Shown one piece after another: positions 9,376-16,960 of a DNA stretch of 64,000 bases. Location of the stretch: the NCBI GenBank assembly GCA_020633205.1, contig JACKEB010000013.1, positions 62,001 through 126,000 on the forward strand, written 5' to 3'. The position numbers and the translations under genes were made by a program. The notes under the pieces are model-generated. The model was not told where the DNA came from. It worked only from the letters and a program-made list of their open reading frames with translations, and did no database searches. Each line of letters opens with the position of its first letter. Within the stretch, counting starts at the first letter, position 1. This stretch comes from Polyangiaceae bacterium (GTDB lineage: Bacteria; Myxococcota_A; Polyangia; Polyangiales; Polyangiaceae).

Positions 9376-10383
9376 ATGCGACTTCCGATTGCCCCCGCCT
9401 TGCTCTTGAGCGGGATGATCGTCTTGGCTGCGTGTGACAAGCAGCCTGAGCCGAAGAGCAAAGCGACGCTTGAGTCCCACGGGAGCAGCGCGTCGTCCGC
9501 GGCGCCAAAGTCCGCTGCCCGCCCTGACATCACGCCGAGCATCCCTTTCAAGTTCCCTGCTCCTGAGCGCCTGGTGGCGGTTGGCGACGTGCATGGTGAC
9601 TTCGACGCGACCCGGAAGGTCCTCCAGCTGGCGCAGGTGGTCGACGAGGCAGGGCACTGGAAGGCAGGGAAGCTCGTCGTAGTTCAAACGGGTGACCAGC
9701 TAGACCGTGGGGACGACGAGCGTAAGATCCTCGACTACTTCGAGACTCTCCGCGAGGAAGCAAAGAAGGCAGGTGGCGCCTTGCATGTGCTCCTCGGCAA
9801 TCACGAGACCATGAACGCGATGGCGGATTTCCGCTATGTCACTCCCGGCGGATTCAAAGCGTTTGCCGACGTCGAAGAGAGCGGGGTACCGGAGTCAGTG
9901 ATCGGTCGCTACCCCGCCTCCGCTCAGGGCCGTGCCCGGGCGCTGTTACCTGGAGGCAAGTACGCAGCGCTGCTCGCCAAGCGCAACACGGTGGTCATCG
10001 TCGGGGACTCCTTGTTCGTGCACGGCGGCGTGCTCCCCGAGCATGTGGACTACGGGCTCGGCCGGCTGAACGAGGAGGTGCGCGACTGGTTGTCCGGGAA
10101 GAAGTCTTCTCCGCCAAGCATCATCGCGAGAGATGACGCGCCGGTGTGGTCCCGCGACTACTCAGAGCCTGCCGGTGGGAAGGCGGACTGCAAGCGCCTC
10201 AGCGAAGTGCTCGACCGGCTCAAACTGAAGCGCATGGTGGTAGGGCATACGGTTCAGAGTCAGGGCGTGACTCAAGCTTGTGATGGCAAGGTTTGGCGCA
10301 TCGACGTTGGCCTAGCGCACCACTACGGAGGTCCCACTCAGGCGCTTGAAATCCGCGGGGAGACGGTCAGCGTCGTGAAGTAG
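9376..10383 (+). CDS. Lipoprotein calcineurin-like phosphoesterase (Shewanella-like phosphatase type)
   Basis: The 335-residue protein starts with a lipoprotein signal (lipobox LAAC, Cys20) and a Ser/Ala/Pro linker. A calcineurin-like metallophosphoesterase domain follows, with GDVHGD (70-75), GDQLDRGDDERKILDYFE (about 112-129) and GNHE (about 141-144). The spacing fits Shewanella-like phosphatases, a PPP-related group with protein or small-molecule phosphatase activity. The signal predicts periplasmic or surface location. It sits 10 bases after rnj and may be co-transcribed, but the compartments differ, so a functional link is doubtful. Confidence 0.87.
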   Translation: MRLPIAPALLLSGMIVLAACDKQPEPKSKATLESHGSSASSAAPKSAARPDITPSIPFKFPAPERLVAVGDVHGDFDATRKVLQLAQVVDEAGHWKAGKLVVVQTGDQLDRGDDERKILDYFETLREEAKKAGGALHVLLGNHETMNAMADFRYVTPGGFKAFADVEESGVPESVIGRYPASAQGRARALLPGGKYAALLAKRNTVVIVGDSLFVHGGVLPEHVDYGLGRLNEEVRDWLSGKKSSPPSIIARDDAPVWSRDYSEPAGGKADCKRLSEVLDRLKLKRMVVGHTVQSQGVTQACDGKVWRIDVGLAHHYGGPTQALEIRGETVSVVK

Positions 10384-10422
10384 GCGGCTGTTCCGCGGGT
10401 GCTCGCTTCCGCTTGAAAGGGG

Positions 10423-10438
10423 CACCTCACCCCCAAAA
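10423..10438 (+). repeat. C-tract intergenic motif, copy 1
   Basis: CACCTCACCCCCAAAA lies between two convergent genes, 40 bases after the phosphatase stop. It is one of about ten copies of a CCTC-n-CCCCC-AAA motif found mostly just after stop codons in this window. Confidence 0.5.
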
Positions 10439-10451
10439 GAACTCGCAGCTG

Positions 10452-11180
10452 CTAGCGAAGACCGATCGCCCGTACGCGACGCACGTGGGTGGCGTTCGGG
10501 AGCCGCTGGCTGGATCGCTCTAGGGTTGCGAGGCTCGCGTAGGTTCGCGGGATGTCACCGGCTGCAAGGGGCAGCGCGACCGCTTCTCGCCGCTCGAAGA
10601 AGCCGCTGACAACGGGTAGGACTTCGTACCACTCGACGCGGCGCCCGAGGTCTGCAAGCAGCTTGAGCTCTTGAAGGAAGCCGACCTGTGCCTCGCTCAG
10701 GCCAGCGGCTCTCCCCAGCTCGCCTTCGGGATACTCACCCAGCCAGGCGTTGAGTCGCACGGCATGCGCACGCAGCTCCAAGGGAAGCTCCGGCTGGTCG
10801 GCCAAGGCTGTTCCTGAGTGGAAACACTGCGCGCCGAGGCGTTCGAGGGCGGAATCGATCGCCCGGGGGAGTTCGCCAGAGTCACACACCGTCGCGCGGA
10901 TGCGGTGCTCTTCGACGACCACTACTAGCTCTTGCTCTGCACCTGGCTCGCGTTTCGGGAGCAGCACGCCAAGCTCGCTCAGGGCGGAAACCAACGCGTC
11001 CCAGCGAGCCGAGTCGTCCGCTGGATAGCGGCCCTCCAGGGTTCGTAGGTCCACACCGCCGATGCTCGAGCTGTGCATGGATCCGGTCGAAGCAATCGAC
11101 GTGCCAGTGCGGGGTTCGCGACGCATCGCGACATTCGCAAACCAACTAGCTCCGAGTGCCAGTTTTGTCCCCCTGTGCAT
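10452..11180 (-). CDS. Hypothetical protein
   Basis: A 242-residue protein with no family I recognise. Most of it looks like a soluble alpha/beta protein: VDLRTLEGRYPADD, then a helix-rich stretch with ALERLGAQCFHSGTAL and LRAHAVRLNAWLGEYPE. The first 35-50 residues are Ser/Thr/Arg-rich and may not be translated; ATGs also occur at 11129 and 11081 and none has a strong Shine-Dalgarno. It is followed by the C-tract copy 1 and lies alone between the phosphatase and cyclophilin genes. Confidence 0.6.
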   Translation of the reverse strand: MHRGTKLALGASWFANVAMRREPRTGTSIASTGSMHSSSIGGVDLRTLEGRYPADDSARWDALVSALSELGVLLPKREPGAEQELVVVVEEHRIRATVCDSGELPRAIDSALERLGAQCFHSGTALADQPELPLELRAHAVRLNAWLGEYPEGELGRAAGLSEAQVGFLQELKLLADLGRRVEWYEVLPVVSGFFERREAVALPLAAGDIPRTYASLATLERSSQRLPNATHVRRVRAIGLR

Positions 11181-11260
11181 CGATTGGCCTACGCGAACAT
11201 TTCCATTCGGTTACTCGCTGGGCCCTCGCGAGGGCAACTCACCCCGATCTTGGGTTTTGG

Positions 11261-11272
11261 TTTGGGGGGAGG
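11261..11272 (-). repeat. C-tract intergenic motif, copy 2
   Basis: On the minus strand this reads CCTCCCCCCAAA. It lies downstream of the cyclophilin gene and beyond its terminator, in the 223-base gap before the next gene. Confidence 0.45.
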
Positions 11273-11294
11273 AACCCTCCATGGTCCGAGCCAC

Positions 11295-11331
11295 AAAAAG
11301 CCGACGGGCGGCTCCAAGAGGAGCCGCCCGT
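11295..11331 (-). terminator. Rho-independent terminator of the cyclophilin gene
   Basis: A perfect 12-bp stem (11304-11315 with 11320-11331) and a 4-nt loop are followed on the minus strand by CGGCTTTTTG. The hairpin begins 73 bases after the cyclophilin stop. It is one of the clearest intrinsic terminators in the window. Confidence 0.9.
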
Positions 11332-11403
11332 TCAGCGCTGCGCAGGTTCTAGCCGCTGTAGCGTCCGAGCCGCTGGGCAAGTGCTAGTCGCTGCCTGTCC
11401 GCA

Positions 11404-11991
11404 TCACGCCGCGGGCGGCGTTTCACTGCGGAAAATCTCGAGCTTGCTCAGCACCTGGTCGTCTTGGGGACGATCGCGCGCGCCCGTGCGCACATTCGCG
11501 ATCTTCAGCACGACGTCCATGCCAGCGACCACGTGCCCAAATACCGAGTGGCGGTTGTCGAGGTGAGGCGTGGGCACCTCGGTGATGAACCACTGCGCGC
11601 CGTTGGTGTTCGGCCCGGAGTTCGCCATCGAGAGCACGCCCGGCTTGTTGTGGCGCAGCTCCGGGTGGAACTCATCCTGGAACTTGTAGCCCGGGTTGCC
11701 GGTACCCCAGCGATTGGCGTTGGCGGGGTCACGGCTGAGCGGGTCGCCGCACTGGATCATGAAGTTAGGAATTACCCGGTGGAAACGCACGCCGTCGTAC
11801 AGCGGGGTGCCCTGCATGTTCTGGCCGTTGGCGTCCTTCCAGGCGATGGCGCCGGTGGCGAGACCAACGAAGTTCTTGACGGTTTCCGGGGCGCGCTGCT
11901 CCTCCAGAGCGAGCACGATCGTGCCCTGCGTGGTGTGCATACGGGCGTAGAGCTGGCCGCTACCTGCGACGTTGATCGGCGGGAATTCCAT
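11404..11991 (-). CDS. Peptidyl-prolyl cis-trans isomerase, cyclophilin type
   Basis: The 195-residue protein is a complete cyclophilin, which speeds cis-trans isomerisation of X-Pro bonds during folding. It shows the catalytic VRFHRVIPNFMIQCGDP segment, MANSGPNTNGAQWFIT, and HSVFGHVVAGMDVV near the end. There is no signal peptide, so it is cytoplasmic. I chose the ATG at 11991 because AAGGA lies six bases upstream; an in-frame ATG at 12015 has no such site. A strong terminator follows. Confidence 0.93.
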   Translation of the reverse strand: MEFPPINVAGSGQLYARMHTTQGTIVLALEEQRAPETVKNFVGLATGAIAWKDANGQNMQGTPLYDGVRFHRVIPNFMIQCGDPLSRDPANANRWGTGNPGYKFQDEFHPELRHNKPGVLSMANSGPNTNGAQWFITEVPTPHLDNRHSVFGHVVAGMDVVLKIANVRTGARDRPQDDQVLSKLEIFRSETPPAA

Positions 11992-12021
11992 CGGTAGTCC
12001 TTGGGTAAGTGTCATCAGAAG

Positions 12022-12039
12022 GCGCGGCAGCTGCCGCGC
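12022..12039. repeat. Perfect 18-bp palindrome in the cyclophilin leader
   Basis: GCGCGGCAGCTGCCGCGC is a perfect palindrome 31 bases upstream of the chosen cyclophilin start. It could be an operator or a leader hairpin; there is no further evidence. Confidence 0.35.
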
Positions 12040-12119
12040 GAGTGAGTGGGCGACCCCCTGTCGCTCACGCGAGACGTGGTCCTACCAGAGCTGCCGAGAT
12101 GGGTGTAGAGCCCCGCCGC

Positions 12120-12172
12120 CCGGCGCATAAAAGTCGGACGGCGTACGCCCATTTTCAGGGCGCACGCCGTCC
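12120..12172 (-). terminator. Rho-independent terminator of the MATE gene
   Basis: The inverted repeat 12136-12150 with 12058-side partner 12158-12172 forms a 14-bp stem with one mismatch and a 7-nt loop. On the minus strand it is followed by CCGACTTTTATG. It begins 24 bases after the MATE stop codon. Confidence 0.85.
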
Positions 12173-12195
12173 TTGGGTGCTCGCGGTTCTTGGGA

Positions 12196-13662
12196 CTACT
12201 CGGCAGGAACCGCTACGGGAACGTCGCTCTCGAGCTCTTGACGGCTCCGCTCCGCGGCGCGCTTCCAGCCGCCTCGCTCGAGACGCCACCAGAGAAAGAG
12301 CGCGCCAGCGACGATCTCGACGCTCAGCCCAATCCAACCTCCGAGGGCCCCCCAACCGAGGTGCTTGCCCAGGAAGTACGTGAGGGGCGGTGTCGCGAGC
12401 CAGGCGAGCGCGCCGGTGACCAACGCGGGTCGACGTACGTCGCCGGTACCGCGCAACACGCAGCGCCCTACGATGTGCATGCCGTCGAACACTTGAAAGA
12501 CGGCGGCCACGTAGAGCAGCGAGCGAGTGACGCGGATGAGCTCCGGGTCGTCGGTGAAGGCGCTGATCAGCCAGTTTGGGAAGAGCGCGATCACCAAGGC
12601 GCAGCTCCCGGTGTACAGCGACACGAGCAGTAGCGTCTGGCGCCCGACGCGCTTGACCAACCCGTCTTCGTTCGCGCCCACTGCCTGACCCACGAGGATG
12701 CTGGCGGCCTCCCCAGTGGCGAACGCTGGCAGGAACGAGAAGTGAACGAGCTGCATCGCGATCTGGTGACCCGCACCGTCGGTCTCACCCATGCCGGCGA
12801 TCAACACGGTCAACAGCGCGAACGAGCCAACCTCCACCAGCATCTGCAGACCCAGCGGCCAACCCATGCGCACGACGTCGAGCACATCCCGCGAACGCAC
12901 GCTGCGAAAGCCAAAGCCGTCGCTGCGCTGGACGTAGAGCAGCGCCAGACACTCGAGACCAGCCGCTGCCACCGAGGCCCACGCCGCACCTGCCGCACCT
13001 AATCCGAGCGGAAAGATGAACAGGTAGTCGAGGCCGATGTTCGCGCCGTTCGCGAGCAAGGAGATGCGCATCGGAGAGTGTGAGTCACCCACTCCGTAGC
13101 GAACTTCCCTCAGGGCAACGCTGCTCAGCACCAGCGGCGCGCCAAGGTTACGCACCCAGAAGTATTCAGCGGCGGTTTGCCCCTGAAGCGTGGTTGCAGC
13201 CATGTTCGTCAGCAGTGGGCCGAAGAATCGACCAAGCACGACAGCGACCAACCCCAGCGCGACCGCGCTGAGAACTCCAGCGGCGACTAAACGTGGGATG
13301 CGGTCGCGACGGGCGGCGCCCACGGCTTGGCTGATCAGCACCTTGACTGACCTCAAGCCGCCGAAGCCGAAGCAGATCAGGGTGAAGGCTGCAACACCAC
13401 CCAAACCGACTCCCGCCACCTGAGCTGCCCCGAGCTGGCTGACGAACAAGGTGTCCGAGAGCGTCATGGCACTGAAAGACAGCATCGAGACGGCGATCGG
13501 CCACGCGAGCTTTGCCAGCTCGGGGAAGGGTTTGAGCCGCCACCTGAGCTTTTCGCGTTGCTCTAACGTGTTCGTTTGCATTTCCGTTGTTGGTTGTTGC
13601 CGTAGGGAACTAGGATCTGTTTGGTCTTTCGCCTCTGCTTCGAGGCTGCTTGCTTGGCTCAT
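12196..13662 (-). CDS. MATE-family multidrug/metabolite exporter
   Basis: The 488-residue membrane protein has about 12 hydrophobic segments and two similar halves, as in the MATE (NorM/DinF) family of Na+- or H+-coupled antiporters. Typical features are PIAVSMLSFSAMTLSDTLFV in the first helices and GMGETDGAGHQIAMQ at the start of the second half. MATE proteins export drugs, siderophores or small natural products. I chose the ATG at 13662 because GGAGG lies just upstream, giving a short soluble N-terminus of about 40 residues. Upstream lies a small peptide gene ended by its own terminator, so the two are separate units. Confidence 0.92.
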   Translation of the reverse strand: MSQASSLEAEAKDQTDPSSLRQQPTTEMQTNTLEQREKLRWRLKPFPELAKLAWPIAVSMLSFSAMTLSDTLFVSQLGAAQVAGVGLGGVAAFTLICFGFGGLRSVKVLISQAVGAARRDRIPRLVAAGVLSAVALGLVAVVLGRFFGPLLTNMAATTLQGQTAAEYFWVRNLGAPLVLSSVALREVRYGVGDSHSPMRISLLANGANIGLDYLFIFPLGLGAAGAAWASVAAAGLECLALLYVQRSDGFGFRSVRSRDVLDVVRMGWPLGLQMLVEVGSFALLTVLIAGMGETDGAGHQIAMQLVHFSFLPAFATGEAASILVGQAVGANEDGLVKRVGRQTLLLVSLYTGSCALVIALFPNWLISAFTDDPELIRVTRSLLYVAAVFQVFDGMHIVGRCVLRGTGDVRRPALVTGALAWLATPPLTYFLGKHLGWGALGGWIGLSVEIVAGALFLWWRLERGGWKRAAERSRQELESDVPVAVPAE

Positions 13663-13700
13663 GGGAGCCTCCGAAACCGTCAGGTGCAACGCTGACGGAC

Positions 13701-13735
13701 AAAGAAAAAGCCGCGGGTCCTTTCGGAGCCGCGGC
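13701..13735 (-). terminator. Rho-independent terminator of the 79-residue peptide gene
   Basis: GCCGCGG (13710-13716) pairs with CCGCGGC (13729-13735), with an inner TCC/GGA pairing and a TTTC loop. On the minus strand it is followed by CTTTTTCTTT. It lies about 30 bases after the peptide gene stop, which supports the peptide gene as a real transcription unit. Confidence 0.8.
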
Positions 13736-13765
13736 AGCGAATCAGCCTAGTTTTTAGGCTTGGAG

Positions 13766-14005
13766 CTACATCAGAAGCTCCTCATCGCTGCCTTGGCTCA
13801 CGCCATCCATGCGGTCACGCTTGACTACGAGCGCGACGCTCGGCTCCGCGCCAATGAGGCCGGAGGTGGCGACGTAGGCGCTGCTGACAGCCGAGCCCTC
13901 TAGGGAAGAGCCGCCGATGGCTGCGCACCACGTCACTGCGCACACCGCCGCTTCTGCGGTCGGCTGGGCTGCAGGTCCGGTGCTGTGAGTGGTGTTGGCT
14001 TTCAT
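13766..14005 (-). CDS. Small peptide of unknown function (79 residues)
   Basis: A 79-residue ORF with a good ribosome-binding site (AGGGA, eight bases before the ATG) and a strong terminator after it. The sequence opens with MKANTTHSTGPAAQPTAEAA and has a middle stretch rich in Ala, Ser and Gly with two Cys (AVCAVTWCAAIGG). It ends in a charged tail (KRDRMDGVSQGSDEELLM). It has no transmembrane segment or classical signal. The size, the Gly-Gly after an Ala-rich stretch and the MATE exporter next door would suit a modified-peptide precursor, but no maturase is nearby, so this is speculative. A longer reading from 14518 is very Arg/Pro-rich and looks untranslated. Confidence 0.6.
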   Translation of the reverse strand: MKANTTHSTGPAAQPTAEAAVCAVTWCAAIGGSSLEGSAVSSAYVATSGLIGAEPSVALVVKRDRMDGVSQGSDEELLM

Positions 14006-14016
14006 CGGGTTCCCTG

Positions 14017-14526
14017 GTGGTTCGGATTGGCGAGTTCGCTGCTGGTATGATCGCGCACTGCGCTCAATACCACTTGCTGGGCTTCTGGCATGCGCGCGGT
14101 GAAGGGTCAAGCAGGCTTGCTTGGTGCCTGGTTGCGAAGCAAGCTTGCGGCCTGTCTGACTCGCGCTTTTCGCTAGCTCGCGTTCTTCTGGCGTCCCTCG
14201 CCTGGGCGTTGAGTGTTGCCTGTGGCGCGGGGCAGGTCCCGTGGGTCCTGCCTGCCAGCACGGCGTCGGCCAACTGGCAGGGCGCGGAAACACGTGCCGA
14301 GCCGTGCGGCGACGATCGAGATGCCGCTGAGCGAGACAGTCTGCAGCGCGCGGCTGATGCGGGTGACCGCGGGCCCGCCGTTCATGGCACCTGCGCCATC
14401 CTGAGTCAGGCATGGGAGTTCTGCGGGGCTTCGAGCGACTACCGCCTCCTGAGCGTGCGGCATCGGGCGTCAAGCGGTGTTGGCGGCGCGACCTACGCCA
14501 GAGCCAGAGCTCCTCCACACATTTGA
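14017..14526 (+). CDS. Possible small lipoprotein
   Basis: A 169-residue reading frame, divergent from the 79-residue peptide gene with only 11 bases between the starts. It contains LARVLLASLAWALSVACGAG, which looks like a lipoprotein signal (lipobox SVAC), followed by an acidic, Arg-containing, Cys-poor domain with no family I recognise. The GTG at 14017 or the ATG at 14047 would place about 45-55 residues before the hydrophobic segment, which is long for a signal. Support comes from a strong terminator 27 bases after the stop. Confidence 0.4.
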   Translation: MVRIGEFAAGMIAHCAQYHLLGFWHARGEGSSRLAWCLVAKQACGLSDSRFSLARVLLASLAWALSVACGAGQVPWVLPASTASANWQGAETRAEPCGDDRDAAERDSLQRAADAGDRGPAVHGTCAILSQAWEFCGASSDYRLLSVRHRASSGVGGATYARARAPPHI

Positions 14527-14552
14527 GTTCGTCTCGATCTCAAGCGTGAGCT

Positions 14553-14583
14553 CCACGGGCGCCAGCCCGTGGGTGTTTTATTT
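14553..14583 (+). terminator. Rho-independent terminator
   Basis: A perfect 7-bp stem (CCACGGG / CCCGTGG) with a 6-nt loop is followed by GTGTTTTATTT. It lies 27 bases after the stop of the possible small lipoprotein gene, ahead of the small membrane protein gene. Confidence 0.85.
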
Positions 14584-14636
14584 GTGTGGAAATATTGGTG
14601 CGCGTTCCGCGGTCGGTTCGCGCACGGGAGTAAGGT

Positions 14637-14801
14637 ATGGCCAAGGTATCGAAGAAGGTTGGTGAGGAAGTCGTAGAAGAACGCAAGCGCTCAGCGGTTG
14701 AGCAAGCGGCGGACGAAGGACGGTATGACAGCGCCGCGAAGCCGTTGCTCGTCTTCGTCCTGCTGTTCGTGGCGCTATTGATTTATGGGTACTACGCGTG
14801 A
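14637..14801 (+). CDS. Small single-pass membrane protein (54 residues)
   Basis: A 54-codon gene with GGGAGTAAGG just upstream of its ATG. The N-terminal 35 residues are highly charged (KKVGEEVVEERKRSAVEQAA). The C-terminus is one hydrophobic helix (PLLVFVLLFVALLIYGYYA) that ends the protein, so it looks like a tail-anchored membrane protein with the charged part in the cytoplasm. It lies 22 bases upstream of tatA and is probably co-transcribed with it. No family recognised. Confidence 0.75.
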   Translation: MAKVSKKVGEEVVEERKRSAVEQAADEGRYDSAAKPLLVFVLLFVALLIYGYYA

Positions 14802-14823
14802 GCGCGCACGCTCTGGAGGACCC

Positions 14824-14970
14824 ATGGGCAGCTTGAGCCTCGCGCATTGGCTGATCGTGGCTCTGGTCGTGATGTTGGTGTTCGGGCCGAAGCGCCTCGC
14901 GGAGGCCGGCAAGGGCTTGGGCCAGGGCATTCGCTCTTTCAAGGAAGGGATGAAGGCGGACGACGAGTGA
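14824..14970 (+). CDS. tatA: Sec-independent translocase protein TatA/TatE family
   Basis: The 48-residue protein has the TatA layout: a short N-terminal helix (LAHWLIVALVVMLVF), the FGPKRL hinge, then an amphipathic helix (EAGKGLGQGIRSFKEGMK). TatA forms the pore of the twin-arginine pathway, which exports folded proteins. Its usual partners tatB and tatC are not in this window. The start follows GGAGG at ideal spacing; an upstream in-frame start at 14785 would add 13 residues not typical of the family. A hairpin follows the stop. Confidence 0.88.
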   Translation: MGSLSLAHWLIVALVVMLVFGPKRLAEAGKGLGQGIRSFKEGMKADDE

Positions 14971-14983
14971 TCCGAAGTTGCTC

Positions 14984-15014
14984 GTGCGAGTGGCGTCAAG
15001 CGCGTCACTCGCAC
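14984..15014 (+). terminator. Hairpin terminator candidate after tatA
   Basis: A perfect 9-bp inverted repeat (GTGCGAGTG / CACTCGCAC) starts 14 bases after the tatA stop. The tail is T-poor, so termination strength is uncertain. Confidence 0.5.
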
Positions 15015-15125
15015 TGCTTCCGGGGCGCGGTGCCGAAGCGACGCGTTTGCGCTTGGAAACTTCCGAACGACGTCCGCGGCTAACGGTTGTTTACCTGTGC
15101 CACCATTGCTGTGTATCGTCGCCCA

Positions 15126-16181
15126 ATGTTGCGTCTTCTGGGGTGGGGAAGTCTCGCGTGTTTCGCGTTGGGTTGCAGCAGCACCTCGGTCAACGATGGA
15201 CACGCTACGGCGGGCGCCGCAGGCAGTGCAGGCAGTGCAGGCAGTGCAGGCAGTGCAGGCAGTGCAGGCAGTGGGAATGGGGGCAGCGCTGGCTCGAGTT
15301 CGAGCGGTGGCTCTGGAGCCAGCGCGGGAACGGGCGGCTCAGGTGTCGGAGGAGCTTCCGGTAGCGCAGGTGCCGGCGCAGCAGCGGGTGCGGCTGGGAC
15401 CGCGGGCAGTGGGGGACAGCCCGGCGATCCCTGCGCTGAGATCTTGAGTGAGTACGCAGCTGCCGGGGTGAACTGCGAGGACCTCGGGAGTCAGTCCGTC
15501 GCCGCCAACGCGATTTGGGGCGGCGGGTGTTCACGCTACTCCAGCCTGGTGGTTCAGCCGGTAACCGTTGTCGCTGACTCGGATCCAGCTGGGAAACCGA
15601 CCGCATTGATCGCTGACACGATCGAGATTCAGGCAGGCGCCACGCTCTCGTTGGATGGCAAGGGCTTCGCCCAGGGTCTCGGACCAGGGCACGGGGCCAC
15701 CTTCGAGAATACCTATGGGTCTGGGGCCGGACACGGCGGGAAAGGCTTGGATCGCGGCACTGCTCCGGGCGGCGGGACGTACGGGGTTGCTGCTTGGCCC
15801 GTTTCCGCGGGGTCCGGCGGCGGCATCGGAGTGGGTGATGGAGGTAGCGGCGGCGGTGCGCTACTCTTATGTGCTCGGCAGTCGATCACCGTGGACGGCC
15901 TGATCAGTGTCGATGGGGCGGGTTCGGGTCAAGGGGGAGGTGGGGCCGGCGGGAGCCTCCTGTTGGTTTCCCCAAGGATCCAAGGTGCAGGGAGCCTTAG
16001 CGCCCGGGGAGGTCTCGCCACGTGGTCTGTCTGCGGAGGCGCTGGAGCGAGTGGCGGTGGAGGACGTATTGCGCTTCGTGCGCTCGACAACCTCTTCACG
16101 GGTACGATCGACGTTTCCGGGCCGACCTTGTGTTACGGGACCGCCGGAACCGGGACATCGTATTCCGGTCCGTTACCCTGA
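15126..16181 (+). CDS. Gly/Ser/Ala-rich lipoprotein with Gly-rich beta-helix-like body
   Basis: A 351-residue lipoprotein. The ATG at 15126 gives a clean signal, MLRLLGWGSLACFALGC; the frame also opens 39 bases earlier. The lipidated Cys is followed by a linker of about 90 residues built of GSA, GGS and GAG units. The body contains Gly-rich loops (GGGIGVGDGGSGGGALLL, GGAGASGGGGRIALRA) alternating with short strands. This pattern is seen in right-handed beta-helix-like surface proteins of myxobacteria. Likely an outer-surface structural or adhesive protein; function unknown. The linker DNA holds five perfect 9-bp repeats. Confidence 0.8.
   Translation: MLRLLGWGSLACFALGCSSTSVNDGHATAGAAGSAGSAGSAGSAGSAGSGNGGSAGSSSSGGSGASAGTGGSGVGGASGSAGAGAAAGAAGTAGSGGQPGDPCAEILSEYAAAGVNCEDLGSQSVAANAIWGGGCSRYSSLVVQPVTVVADSDPAGKPTALIADTIEIQAGATLSLDGKGFAQGLGPGHGATFENTYGSGAGHGGKGLDRGTAPGGGTYGVAAWPVSAGSGGGIGVGDGGSGGGALLLCARQSITVDGLISVDGAGSGQGGGGAGGSLLLVSPRIQGAGSLSARGGLATWSVCGGAGASGGGGRIALRALDNLFTGTIDVSGPTLCYGTAGTGTSYSGPLP
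15222..15275 (+). repeat. 9-bp tandem repeat coding for Gly-Ser-Ala
   Basis: Five perfect copies of GGCAGTGCA plus one partial copy. The period keeps the reading frame, so slippage would change linker length without breaking the gene. Confidence 0.95.
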
Positions 16182-16272
16182 CCGTCAGCCGGCCGGACCC
16201 ACGGCGCTGGCAGATCGCACGGCGTCCTACTTCGGCGCGTTGCCGTGAGCCTTCGTGCTGGCTGCTTTTGAT

Positions 16273-16289
16273 ATTTCCCCAGGGGAAAT
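16273..16289. terminator. Palindrome between convergent genes
   Basis: ATTTCCCC, one base, then GGGGAAAT. The site lies 91 bases after the Gly-rich lipoprotein stop and touches the stop of the convergent STAS-like gene. It could act as a weak bidirectional terminator. Confidence 0.35.
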
Positions 16290-16735
16290 CAACCGGTTGC
16301 GCGGGGCCTGCCCTCGTCGAGCTCGGCTAGCAGATCATCCGGGTTGAGTTTGGAGTCGATGCGGCGCAAGGCGTTCTCGATTGCCGCCCGGCTGGAGTGG
16401 TGAACACCGGTCGGGAAGGGCGGCGAGCGCAGCCAGAAGATCGCCGTGAGCACTCCGCGGCTCACCGCGTTGGGAAATGCGAAGTCAACGCCAGCACAGC
16501 GCTTCTTCAGCAACGCCTCGTGCTTGTCCATCCAGGCAGCGGTCAGTCGTCTGGAGCGGGCGTCAGGCCGACCCGCAGAGTCGCTGCCCGCATCGTAGAT
16601 CAGCACGCCGGGCTCATCCCGGGCAGCCAACACGCTGCGGGCGCTCTCCAACATCTCCGCCATGTCATCAGGGCTCACGAAGCCCACTCGTCGTGCGATG
16701 AACACGGGCGGCTTCTCGAGGATGACAAACGGCAT
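16289..16735 (-). CDS. STAS/SpoIIAA-like protein, copy A
   Basis: A 148-residue soluble protein with alternating strands and helices: MPFVILEKPPVFIARRVGF, an amphipathic helix SPDDMAEMLESARSVLAA, then VLIYDAGSDSAG. This order resembles the SpoIIAA/STAS-like fold. It shares a pattern with the protein at 48195-48581: a run like VxTAIFWLRSPPFPTGVHHSS here and VVTAVTWMESPSFPVKSFEHA there. The two are therefore paralogous. Such proteins may sense or bind partners; the role is unknown. Confidence 0.65.
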   Translation of the reverse strand: MPFVILEKPPVFIARRVGFVSPDDMAEMLESARSVLAARDEPGVLIYDAGSDSAGRPDARSRRLTAAWMDKHEALLKKRCAGVDFAFPNAVSRGVLTAIFWLRSPPFPTGVHHSSRAAIENALRRIDSKLNPDDLLAELDEGRPRATG

Positions 16736-16868
16736 GCCAACTATGAGGCTAACCTCGCGGCCGTGTGGTTGGAAGCATCGCCGCAGTACCGCGCGAATCC
16801 GCTGGCGGATGTGGCTGAATCACCTGGTTTTGAGCGTCAAAGGCTTTCGAGGTCGGGGTTTTCAAGGC

Positions 16869-16900
16869 AAGGCGCAGCGAGACCAAGGCGCAGCGAGGCC
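16869..16900 (+). repeat. 16-bp direct tandem repeat, intergenic
   Basis: AAGGCGCAGCGAG-A/G-CC occurs twice back to back in the 225-base gap between the STAS-like and FHA genes. Nothing else is recognisable in that gap. Confidence 0.6.
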
Positions 16901-16960
16901 AGCGCCTGGCGCGCCACGGCGTCTGCAAACGTTGGGCTTCAGCGCGCCAAGCGCCGGACC

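Noticed and set aside
13766..14518. The 250-codon reading of the peptide gene
   Set aside because: The added N-terminal 171 residues are Arg/Pro/Gln-rich with no motif; the ribosome-binding site lies at the internal ATG at 14005.
15907..16330. Possible frameshift near the end of the Gly-rich lipoprotein
   Set aside because: Overlapping frames continue past its stop, but none adds a motif, and the gene ends in a plausible way.
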